From: Bugula neritina
Taxonomy: Eukaryota > Bryozoa > Gymnolaemata > Cheilostomatida > Bugulidae
Reading direction: 5' to 3'
Length of the DNA stretch: 64,000 nt
Assembly: GCA_964035545.1 (NCBI GenBank)
Contig: OZ037765.1
Coordinates: 23,934,004 to 23,998,003, forward strand
Positions 1 to 13,000 of this stretch are shown one piece after another. Numbering within the stretch: position 1 is the first letter of the stretch; every line of letters starts with the position of its first letter. A model generated the notes under the pieces. That model was not told the origin of the DNA and did no database searches. It was given only the letters and a program-made list of their open reading frames with translations. The position numbers were made by a program, and so were the translations under genes.

Positions 1-57
1 ATATCAGTTGTGAAGCAGAAGTTTAGTTTGCAATATAAAAAATTGTATACTGAAGTA

Positions 58-288
58 TCATAAAATTACATGAATAGTTGCTCTTGCAATTAGCATTAAT
101 AAAAGCAAAGTACCAGCTAGTCTGAAAGTTCGCCTGTTTCCAGCCCCAAGGTGAATGGTGGCATCAACAACAGTGTCGCCTTTCTCTACCCACGCTGACC
201 CTTCTTGCTGTGCAATGCTTCTGCTTCTACTTGATTCTGCTTGGGCTGTGGACTGAGTGAACTCCGCTGGATTCACAGTGTCAAACAA
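58..288 (-). CDS. W115: probable last coding exon with hydrophobic C-terminus
   Basis: Phase in 0; it ends at TGA (58-60). It reads [10 protein letters not shown], a Ser/Gln-rich part ([10 protein letters not shown]), V-V-D-A-T-I-H-L and a hydrophobic end ([12 protein letters not shown]). The acceptor TTTTAG is good. An internal GTACTT after R-L-A-G could instead be a donor leading to exons left of the window; then the hydrophobic end would be intron. No AATAAA is visible in the 57 bases beyond the stop. Confidence 0.6.
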   Translation of the reverse strand: MFDTVNPAEFTQSTAQAESSRSRSIAQQEGSAWVEKGDTVVDATIHLGAGNRRTFRLAGTLLLLMLIARATIHVIL

Positions 289-3200
289 CTAAAACAAATT
301 ATACAATATTTGTTATTTGTGTTTAAAAATTTGTTTCTATCATTTAGACTTGAAAGCAGTGGACTCTATGCTAATGATTTAGGTATTAAGAATGACCTTA
401 CAGAGTGAATATTTAAATTAAAACACTAGCATGAAAGTCTAAATTTATTTTCTTCTTATAGCGTTAAAATTCATATTTGCCATATAATTACTACACTAAA
501 AAAATCTATAGAAAATGCTTCACCTTTTTCAAGTCATCGTTTTGTTTACACATTTTCTCATAGAAACCTCTCATGTCTTCTTCGTGTTTGGCCAGCTGAG
601 CAGCCAGGTGGAGGTTCTGATCTTCAAGCTTGTCATAGAGAACTCTGACATTGAAATTCTCTAATGTGGGATCTCCATTTGACACTAAAATCAATTATTG
701 AACCTTTCAGTAAATATGACAACAAAGAGCGCTGTGTAGTGTGTACAGTACAAAGCTACAAGTAGTACCACTTTTCTTATAATAACGCTAATCTATAAAA
801 CAGAATAGACAGGATGTGTTGCAAATAGAAAAAGTTTAGAACATAAAAAATGGTTTATTGCATACCGGCCATAGTTCCATGATTAGAAGAGGTGTTAGCT
901 ATAGCCTTTGGCCCACTGAAATCCTCATGGTGATAATGATCATCATCATAGAGTATATAGTTGGGTAGAGGTGGTGGAGCTCCGAGATTTCTGTATTTAG
1001 GCTTCCAGTGCTTCATAGGATAAATTCCGGCATTCTTAGGTCGCCATATGATGACTAAGACAACTAGTAAGAGTATCAGGAATGCAAATGCTCCGAGAAG
1101 ACCTGCAAATGTCGCACAACATGCAATGAACTGTGGATTTACTTGAAATAAACATGGAAAAACTAAAGCAGATAAGAAGCATTATTATGTTAATATAACT
1201 TGGATTGTATTGAGAGATTGACTAATAAAATATACTGGGTAGTGGAGCAGTGCAATATGCATTATCTTAAATGTAAAAAAGCTGAAAGATTTGCCTTCTT
1301 CTAGTGTTGCAGGATGAAATGAGTTACAAATATACAACATATTTATAATTTATGACATAATATTTACAGCGACAAGCTGTTATGACTTACAGGCAATGAG
1401 AATAAGGTCTGGCTCTTCGTTGGTGTCTGTCGACTGTTTGACAGAATTCTGGGAGAGAACAGCCGTGGTGGCTGGTTGAACTCTCGTCTTGCCGGCACCA
1501 CATGACTCACCGTCTCCCTTCACAGATACTATGACTTCCCTGTCACAGACATAACGGTAACACATTAGTTAATAAACATGCATAGGCGTATGTAGCATAG
1601 TTTAGGTGTTGTCAAAGTTTAGTAGACAAAGTGCTAGTCTAGTGCGACACACACTAGTGGTTTGAATCCCACATGGCACCATTGACTAGGTTAGAAAAGG
1701 TATGCAGTCAAAATTTCTCTTGTGCTACTACTTGCAAATGCCAAAATAAAAGAAGGTCATAGTCTTAAAAACTTCCCCCCTTAATGCCAGGTTCTCAAAA
1801 AAGATACAACTGCACACCAATGAGTATATAATAATAATAATAATAATTGATAACTCCAATTTGCTATGCAAGTAATTTATATGAAATTACCTTAAATATA
1901 TGCAATAATGTAAACAACAAATCAGTGCAACTATAATAACTACAAGTATCATGTGGCACTGAATTGGGTTGATTATAAAACACTAAATAAACATTTTTAA
2001 CATGATAGCAAGAGTTAACTTGACTTGATTGTGCAGGTAACTGTAGTTATGATAATGCTCGCTGTTTGGTATGATACTGCTACTACTGGGTATGACATAT
2101 ATGCAAAGTTTGCTCAAAATGAATTAGAATATTAACAATCCAGGGCCAAAGTATAAAACTGCAAATTAAGCATAAATTCTACTAAAAGCATAGCAAAGCC
2201 AGATGTGAAATAAGAAGGTATGAAAATTATGCCCAAAGTGCAACACTTTCACTACATGGAAAGAAATACAAAGCGCTGATGTTATAAGTATATATGAAGC
2301 ATATTATGCTATATAGCGTATATATAAAGTATGCTATATTTACCTTTCATAGTTACCACTAAAACAATAAACATCAACAAAATTATACATTTTAATTATA
2401 ACACCATAGCCCTGGAAAATGCAATATGAGCCTTATAGTATGCCATAAAATTCCTAGACTTTGCAGTTGTGCCTACATTAAACTTAGTCTAAGTATTTTA
2501 AACTGCTGGCTTCTATATAGATAAATTACCTGGCAGCGTCTTGGGCATCTACAAACACGTACACACCAGGATCTGTGAATACGTGTAGGAAAACTGAGAC
2601 GGAGATGTTGGTTTCCCTGACGTAGAACTGGAGTTGTCTGAACGCGCCATAGTCAAAGTCTGGATTACTATTATACAGATGATCCTTCACATAGACAGGG
2701 TAGTTGCTCAGGGTTCGATCCTCCTCGTTTATATATACTTTGAACGCTATGGTGTCATCTTGCTCCAGACATATCAGAGGATTTCTGATTTCATTAGCGG
2801 CGGCTGGTGAAGCTGTGGTGAGGTTAACAGCCAATAGGGATCTTCTGCGTCGTGCAGAAACAGACGGCTGAAGAGAGTTTAGTGGTGCTACAAAAAGATA
2901 GTAAATTATGTATGCAAACAGTTTTACTACGATTATAACAGAGCATCTACCAAGTAACTGCATCAGGCACTGTGTTGTTGTATATACACTGAATTGCTGT
3001 TTATCTGGAAAGTGAGACAATGAAATTAATTAGAGCAGTAATTTATTATGTATTATTATAGCATTGATTCAAAAGTTTAACAGTAATTTATCATGTGATG
3101 CTGTGAAAGATGGGTCAAAACACAGACATTTTTATCTGTATTATGTGAATTTTCAATGTACATCTTGTTGAATTGAACAAAAATTTTTTAATAAAAATAA

Positions 3201-3976
3201 CCAATAATAATAATAATAATACTTTAACTCATGAAATATGCAAATACATACATAATGGAGCTGCAGCATGACTAAATTCCAACACAACGTTTCCATCATA
3301 TATATAAACTTATATATCATATATATATAAACTTACTGAATAAAGTAAGTGCGTCATCAGCATCAGGGTAGATAACTCCAGTAACTCTGTCTGGCCAGAA
3401 ATTGAGTACCACAGTAGTGGCACTTTCACCAGGGTCTTTGTTTGGCCCCACAACTCCTTCTAATTTCTAAATTTGAAAAAATAGTATCATATCAGAATAG
3501 TAAAATATTAGTATAAACATGACATACGGTGTCGGTCTCTACTCTGATAGAGGCTTTTGGCTTCAATAAAAATGGATCAAGTATATTATTCCTATTATTT
3601 TATCTCATCGATAACTTTAGACAAAAATAAAGAATTTAAAATTCAAATATCAACTAGTATGTGTAACGGCTTCGAATTATAACAGATTCTTTGCCAAGCT
3701 ATTAACAAAAATAAAGCAAGCCTAAATTCAACATTTTAAAAGATACTATATTGCATCAATAAATAATAAAAGCTAGAACATATATGAGGAGATAACTTAC
3801 AATAGCTGTATTGTTGGAGGATGTTGGATCATCGATGACGATGCTTACACTACCGTCATCACCGACATCAACAGAGAGCGTGGGCTGAGTCTGCTGAATG
3901 CAGGTGAGATCACATATTTCTTCGGAAGTGACGTAGGCATTACACGAACACCTAGAAAGTTAATATGCAGCCGTAC

Positions 3977-4008
<32 letters not shown>

Positions 4009-7000
4009 GAGGGAAAATAATGCATTATTAATGGTATAAACAGAAAACATAGTTTGTCTATTTTAAGTAAAAAACTATTGTTAGTAAAGAAATAAAAGCT
4101 AAAAAGCTAGGGCACTTACTCCCTGTAGGCAGTGCAATGGTACTTTTTTAAATTTTCACAACACTTGACTACTGAACAAAAGTTAGTACTGAACCATCAT
4201 TCATATAACTAAAAACTGTGACACGCTTGAAATGTAATAATCCATACTTGTTGTATTTTATATGGAACATATTCTAAAACTGAATGTATCTATATTCTGT
4301 ATTTTTATAAAGTTCTAAAAATACAGTAAGAATACAGTATATTCACTAACTTTCCATCATTGACATTGAGTGAACCTCCTGACTCTCCACAAGCTGTAGT
4401 GCAGTCATACGTTGCTGGGTCAACACACTGGCGGTTAGACGCCAGCCTTGCTTTACCTAACGGACATCTCTCGTCCACTATTGGCTGACAGTCGAGGTTG
4501 GAGTTCCCAACCGAGTCTTCGTCATCGGCCGTATTATAGTAGACATAACCTACAGACACACAGACAGCCGTATTATAGTAGACATAACCTACAGACACAC
4601 AGACAGTTGTATTATAGTAGACATAACCTAGAGACACACAGACAGCCATATTATAGTAGACATAACCTACAGACACACAGACAGCCGTATTATAGTAGAC
4701 ATAACCTAGAGACACACAGACAGCCATATTATAGTAGACATAACCTAGAGACACACAGACAGCCGTATTATAGTAGACATAACCTAGAGACACACAGAAG
4801 GATATTCAGTAACATTTCATGTGTTGAACAACTTCCCAGAAAGACTGAGTTACTACCACTAAGCACAAGGATAATTACCAGCTTTACAAATGCAAGACCC
4901 GTCAGATGGTTGGAAAGCTCTCTCCTTGCCATCACATGTACAGACAGGAGATCCAGCTTCAGCAGATGAACTGCTACCACATGGTTTACATGCAATCTAG
5001 TAGATACAAAACATTATATTTGAATGTATATGTAGAAACTGATGAGCCAAATCAGATTAAAGTATCAGATTGACTAAATCAAGAACAAGAACAAGAACAA
5101 AGCAATGTTTTAGTAGCCTCTAACAGAATAATTGCAAGGTACTGCTATACATAACTACTGCACCTGTCCAATCAAATTGTTGTAAGTATTTTCCGGACAC
5201 AGAGCACAATCTTCAGATTTGGTTGCACGAATAACGTTTCCGTATGATCCTTGGGGACAAGGTATAGGGGAAGACGATTGCTCAGGACAATATGATCCAG
5301 TTGGACAAGGATAGTCATCACCATTACCAGTTCCTGTGAAAACATTCATACATGTACACTATAACATGCTAGAAAATACATGTAAACTATAACATGCTAG
5401 GAAATACATGTACACTATAACATGCTAGGAAATACATGTACACTATAACATACTACTAAATACATGTACACTATAACTTGCTAGGACAGAAATATGCAAG
5501 CAAGGCCTCCATAAACCAATAAAATATATGGATAGTGATTACTAACCAAGCTAGATAGGGCACTGTGTTTTAAAATACAATAGTTTAAAATGCAATGCCA
5601 TTCACAATAATTATAACATGCTCTAACAGCCATTACACCAAATCTGATGCTGAAAATGTTATAACACACCCAGCCACATACAAAAGTAATTTTGTTAAAG
5701 GAATACAATGCACAGTTGAGGTATGAATCATCACCGACCTTGAGGACAGTAGAAACCAGGTGGACAGATCTCACAAGCCAGCCGTTCAGTGTGGTTGCCA
5801 TAGAAACCGCTAGGGCATATCTGACAATTAGATGCTTCTTCTGTCCTCAAACCATCTTCAGCTACTGGATCTCTGGCTCTCGTACCCAAACTGCACTTCC
5901 GTTGAAAAGAGCTACCTGCAAGCACCAAAGCATCTAATAAGTATTTGAGCTTTGTTGATGCTGACTCTCAAACTTTACTCAAATATATAGAAATATCTAA
6001 TCAAATACACATGGAGCTTACCTTCAGGGCAGTAATATGGGTATTCGCATCTGGTCTCATTGTAAGACGCCGATGGACAGTAGTATCCAGCGCTACAGAT
6101 CGGTGGCTCTCCTGTGAGCACTGGGCAATAGTGACCGGCTCTGCAGGTGGCGGGCAGTGAAGCTCCCTAATACAAGTGACAACACATCATAAGCTACTGA
6201 GGCAGCAGCTCTCTACTGCGGCAGCAGTGTTAGTGATTACAAGCAATACAACTGCTAACTATACAGTGAGAACATGTGATATCATTTCCTGTAATACTGA
6301 GTTACATAATGCTATTTAGTTGTTATAAATCTCATTGAATGTAGCATATCAAGTAGTATATGAAGTATATCAAGTAGTATATGAAGTATATCAAGTATTA
6401 TATGAAGTATATAAAGCAACACAACTGTTGACTATACAGAGAAAACATGTGACAATATTTCCTGTGACAATGAGCTACATAACAACCACTATAACGCTAT
6501 TGAGTTGCTATATATTTCTTATATTGTTGAGATGCCACTACTTACGGGAGGACATTCGTAAGTCTGTTCACAAGGAATTCCAAACGCATTCTCTGTATCA
6601 TTAGGACAGTAGTACCCTGGCGGACACAAGTTACAGTCTGATTCTGATGCAGCTCCAGTTTCGTTCCTAAAAATTGAATAAAACATAATATTTAATAATT
6701 GTTTTATTTCAATATTTTTTCCTAATGTAAATTATTTGAAAAATTATGTTTCGCAAAATATTTCAATTTTTTTATCCAATTGCCATAAAAAAGTTCAATA
6801 ACATTAACTCGTGACTTGTCCAGTTTACAGTTATAATTAATAAAGAAAAGTAACTAAATCTAAGCTATGCATGTATATATATATAAATTATTTAGTAGCA
6901 TTTTTAAAATTATGAACAAGAAAAGTTACTAAAACATTTTTGACAGTTTTTAGTACATAGACTTACCTGGCTGTACCAGGTGGGCAGAGGGTTGGCTCAC

Positions 7001-10000
7001 TGCCAGAATCACAATAGTATGCTATTGGACACTCATACTGACTGTAGTCCTCCATACCAGTCTCCTTGCACCAGTACCCAGCAGGGCACGCAGTACAGTT
7101 ACCCACCTGCAATAGTGTAGTTACAAAGTAACAGCTTTCCTCTGCAGATGAAAAAGCGCCTGCTTTATATTGTAAGTTTTTACTAGATTTAGTGCAATCT
7201 GCTTGATGCTAAAGAGGTTATTATATAAACTATATGCATAATAGATGAGCACCAATACCTGTTCAGCTCCTACTGTGTCTCTATAATGCAGTCTGGGACA
7301 TGGCTGCATGCCGTAACCTGACTCATCATTGTTGGGACAGTAGTGACCCAAATGGCATGGGGTTGGCACAGGGTTGCCTTCTTCACAATGGTAGCCTGTT
7401 AACATACCATATTCTCTAAACTTACATGTCCCAACAAAACATTAATAAATGTCAAGCTTTTAAAGCATACATAGATTGTGTAAGGTATACGATATTGAAT
7501 TAGAGAGCAGCCTAGGGGTTAGAGCACTGGTTTAGTAAACATGAGGTCAGTGGTTCGAACCCCAGTGAAGATAATTGGTGATGTTAGGAAGAGCATTCGA
7601 TCATAGTTGCTTCTTTGTCACAATAGAAAACAAGTCCTTAACCCAATTAAAGAACCATTTCTATCAGGGGTTCTCAGAGAGATGACAACTATAAACCCAC
7701 CATAGTTTTATATGATATAGGATATACCTTGACGCAAGTTCTAGTGTCACTACTGTGTAAGATTCATAATCAACAGACATCTAATGAATAGTTGTCAGGG
7801 TAGATATAAGTATAGCAATTACCAGGTGGACAGGGCAGGCAAGCTGTGATGTTAGATCTCCCCTCTATTCTATTGAGAGTGTGTTCAGGACAAGCCTCTG
7901 GTAGTGTAGTACCAACAGCACAGAACGAGCCGGCAGGGCATGGACCTGCACAGGTGTCCGATGGGCACGTGCTGCCAGGATCTGGTGCATCTCCTGATGG
8001 TACGGGGCTGTCTGAGCCAGACAGACAGAAAAACCCGGCATTGCATACATCTGTCACCTCACCTTCCCTGTTGCATATTCATATACTTATCAACACTTTC
8101 ACATACAAAAATGAATGTTAGCTTACAAAATATCTGTGCTGATATATAACATCATGTGCTCTATATACAAACGTACAGGAAAATGACTGGATATGGTTAA
8201 CACAATATTTCAAGACAAAGTTCTATAATTGTAAACAAAAAAGGTTGGTTTGGAGAGTAAAAAGAAACTTGATGAATACACCAAATCTGCGCCACTTAAA
8301 TTTAATTATGTTCAAATAAGTGCACAACTCCTAACCCTTTTACAAATAGTATAATTTTTAGTACGTATGTACCCTTGTATACAGACCTGCAATATGATCC
8401 AGGAATACATGGCTTGCATTGTGACACAGACTCGTATCCTTCTGTGGTGTTAAGAGTGTACGTGCCATTTGGACAACGTGTTGGTGCATATGAGCCTTCT
8501 GGGCAATAATGGAATGGAGGACAGATGATAGGGTTGGCATCATCTGCACCGATTGGACAGTAATGACCCTTTTTACAAGGGAGACATTCTGATTGGCCAA
8601 TGTCTAACTGAGATTTGCCAGGCTCACATTTGTGTGGATTAGCAGTGCCTTCGGTGCAGAAGAATCCTAGATACAAACAGCAAACATGAATTTGACAATA
8701 CATACTAGTAATTTTAACTAAGACATATATTTTCAAAAGTTACGATAACATATTTGTTCAAAGATAACGCTATGAAAATTGTTCTCATTTATATACAAAA
8801 GTTAGAAACCTGAAGGACAGAGAAGCCCATTGGGTCTTGGGTCGGATATGGTAAAGTTAGATGGGCAGTAGTATCCTGCAGCACATAGTCCTGTGGGTTT
8901 GCTCAGTCCTTCATTGAGACAGTAGTAACCGCCCAGACAGGGGGAACAGTCATCCTCTGACTCACCACCTGTTCAGAGTGTCATGTGATAAGTTTTCTGA
9001 TATGTTAACAAATAAATGAGAGTATTACAAGAAATAATTGACAGTTGAAAGGTTGAAAAATTTAATTTCCTTCAAGTGAAGTAAATATTAATTTGATAGA
9101 CGTGTTAAAGTAATATAATTCTATAAGTACCAGTAGTGTTTCTGAATGTGCCGACTGGACAAAGTACAGGTGATGAAGTGCCAATAGGACAGTATTTGCC
9201 AGCTTCACAGGGTCCATTTCTCAGATAGATTCCAATTGGTGCAGGATTGGGGCGGTCAGCATACCCTTCACAGTAGAAGCCGGCATCACAGGGACCTGAA
9301 ACAAAATAAGTAGAAGTTATTGAATAAATTTAAAATGAGTTAGCACAAATGACAGTGTTTGTTTTTAAATTTACAAATGGTAAGGTTTCTCAAAACTTGT
9401 TCCAAACAGTGAACAATAAACCAAAAAAATCAGTTGCAAGTTGTCTACTACTTTATAATTATTCTTAGCCAAATAATCTATCTTTAACAAGTATAGGTAA
9501 GAAAGTACAAACACAGTTACCTGTAGGAATGATGTTAGCGATGCCTTCACAGTATAGCCCAGGAGAACAATGGCTGCACTGAGTTTCTAATGCTAGTCCT
9601 GTGATGTTATTGTAGGTACCTGCTGGACATCCTATTGGGTCTAGACCTTCCTCGCAGTAATATCCTACAAATATACTAAGCTATTGAAATAATACAGTAC
9701 TTCTTCCTACATATTTTCTATAATAATATTTTTAAACCACACTTTAGTAGCAACGATAAGTATAAAAATCTACAAAATGCACATTATAACTAACTCAATA
9801 ATTGTGCAAATTTAGACTTTTAAAACTAAACGTTTAAAATATTAAGGATAATAGCCAAATAATAATAAAATTTTAAAAAACATTATAATCAAACATATTA
9901 ACGAAATAATGTGAAATTTTCTACATTCAAAAATAAATCAAAGTTTATTTTCACAACTATTGTTTAAAATTTATGTCATTAGAAGTCTGATTAAATGCTA

Positions 10001-13000
10001 AAATCATGGCAGCACACCTTCCATACAAGGCAGCGCAGCAGTCATATTGTCATATGGACACATGTAGCCAGCTGGACAGATGGTGCAGTTTGCTTCACCA
10101 AAGGACGCTTGGAAAGTGTTTATTGGACAGCCTTTCTCAAACTCAGTGCCTTCTGGACAGTAGTGACCAGGTGGACAGAGATAGCCTTCAGATGGATCAG
10201 TAGGGGTGGGTGTAGAGCTTCCCCCAGAGCACACATATCTGAGAAAAAAAGTTTAAATGTAAAACAAAATATACTAATATTCCTTCAGTACAGCGTCTAT
10301 GATTGCTAACACTGTATATTGAAAAGTTACCTGCTACATACCCAGACCAGCTCATCTTTTACAGATTATTAATTTTCCTTGAATAATTATGTTTTTACAC
10401 TTATTCGGGTTTATAGTGGCTATCCCGGTGAGAACCCCAATAGAAAGAATTTTTTAGCGGCCTAAAGGCTTGTTTTCTATTGTGGCAAAAGAGTAATTAT
10501 GACTGAATGCCCTTCCTAACACCCCCAATGGCCTGTTCTGGGGGATCAACCACCTGTGTTTACTAAGCCAGCGCTCTAACCCCTAGACTATGAACGCTCC
10601 TTATTATATTCCTTACAAATATCTCAAATACTCAAAGATAATTTAATTACCCCGGGCTACAGAGAGGAGCTCCTTGCGAAATGGTGTAATGCTCAGCGTT
10701 ACAGTATCGGCCACGTAGACATGGCAGACAGTCATCCAGCTCTGACATACCAGTGTAGAGTGAGTATGTGCCAGCAGGGCAAGGCACAGGGAAGTCAGTA
10801 CCATTAGGACAATAGTAGCCTTTAGGGCAAATACTATTCCCTGTCCAGTCTGCCACAGTCTCATTGATCTGTAACAGAACATTTGCGTGTATAATATGTA
10901 GTATGGTATCTTTGTACAAAAAGTGCTAGTAAAATCTTGTCAAGTGTAGGTTAAAAATATATATTTATCACAAACATAATTTAGCTTTCTGATGTAGATT
11001 CATTTGGTATAGTGCAGTTCTTGTCAACAGAATGTCATAATATAAGCAAACTTTAGAACAAAGTTTTAAACTAATTAGAACAATCAATATGCACTTACAG
11101 AATCATTTCTAGGAGTTGCAGAATAAGAACCACCGGTGCAGTAGTAGCCACCTTCACATTCTCCGCTGGGGGTGTCTAACCCACTCTGCCCACAATACAT
11201 ACCAGCATCACAAGGAACACAGCTTTCTTCTGAGGTTGCATTCTCTCTGGGCATGTATGTTGATGGAGGACACGGGAAAGAAAACTTGAGGCCAGTACCT
11301 TCTGGACAATAGTGACCAACTGGACATGACGCTGGGTAAGTTACTGGGTGACCTAGAATAAAGATACAACTTTCTTTACTACTCAGTGAAGGAAGTCTGT
11401 AAAACTACAAGTATTCATATTAAATCTTTCTTGTATCTCCTACAAGTGTTAAGGATTTGATTCATTAGAACTACTAACATTATACAGTAAATTACAAGAA
11501 ACACAACATTGTGGCAAGGTTTCAACATAGCTGTGCTAACAAATATTTAAAGACAAAATATAAATTATAAGAGATTACACTACACTTCTATTTTTTGTTG
11601 ATAATATGCATGAAAAATTTTGATATATATTATTAGTATAGCAGTGCATTTTCAAAATTCAAATTATTTTTAGTTTATGAAAACTAAAATGCTTCTTGAT
11701 TATTAAAACAGCAGTTGAGTTGACAACAACTACAGGTGTTTGTGAAAAAGTTGAGATTTTAGCAAAGTGTATAAGCAAGAAGCTAATAGTAGGCAAATAG
11801 CAAATTAGCTAACAATCATAGCTGCTTATAAAGCCATCTCAGCAAGCTTAAAGCCTATGAAATACAATAAAAGTTTCACTACATTACTATGATTTGTTAG
11901 ATGACTAAAGTCTAAAGATACTACAAGCACAAGTTTACCTTCGCTATCAGTTGTGTTCTCTACAAAGGGGTGAACAATTAGCTAAATTTAAGCACATATA
12001 ATACAAAGTGATATGATGACGCACAGTATACAGAAATAATATCATGTGGAAGTACTACAATCTGTCCAATGACAGCTTAGCTATATGCATAAAAACTAAA
12101 ATAAAATTTAATTCACTGCATAAACATTGTCACCAAAACTAGGACAAATGTCAAAAGAAATAAATAAAAGTAGCATGTAGAAAACTTCATGTGTATTTGT
12201 AGAAAATATTCTCTCAACTATGGAGTGGCATTCATAGCAAACTATAAGTTTATAGTAATACAGGATTTCTTTCAAGGCAGATAAAATCTGAGTTCAAACA
12301 ATGTTGATTGCCACTAATAAACCCTTATATAACAAGCTAATCTACATTTTTCTAACATTAAAATTATTAACCTTTGTGATAAACTGACAGCAAACATAAT
12401 GCATGATCTAAAGTCGCCAGAAAACTGACAAAATTACCCCTAAATGGAAAAACATAGAACTGAGGTGATGAAGTGTATAACTTACGGTCATTTGGATCAC
12501 AATAATACCCAGCAGGGCAGGGTTCACATTGATGTTGTGCTATTTGCATTTGAGTATAGCCCAAAGGACAGGCTGTAGGTAGAGAAGATCCAGTGGGGCA
12601 GTAGTGACCCATCCAGCATTCAAAACCTTGTGGGGTGAAAGCCTGCTGACCTCCAGGGCAATAGTAACCCTGAGAGCATTCACCAGTTACAGCACTCAAA
12701 CCTTCACCTAAACATCACACAAAACTTTGAAAAATGGCCATGGATAAAATTTTACATAAATTTAACTCAAGTTTCAAAAAAATATGTTGAAAAATTTATT
12801 GTATGCAAACGAAACATTTATAAAACAGCCACAAGCAACAAGCTGCATATAACAGATTAGATACAGAGATTTTACAGTGTATGAATGTCACAAACCCGCA
12901 AGAATCATTTTATTGGCACAAAATATAATTTATCTGCCATTTAAATATTTTATGATTTTAATATGAAATTTTGGCACAGAAAACATCTGACAAAATACCT

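Noticed and set aside
4528-4800. CRISPR-like array
   Set aside because: The repeats are head-to-tail with no spacers, in animal DNA.
4448-4969. Long plus-strand frame with Y-Y-S-R-H-N-L-x-T-H-R repeats
   Set aside because: It is antisense to W107, W108 and the 39-bp minisatellite. It is open only because the unit is 13 codons long without a stop.
7503-7570. tRNA gene
   Set aside because: The A and B boxes are present but the arms do not pair fully, and the same head with the same non-tRNA body occurs four times. It is a SINE head.
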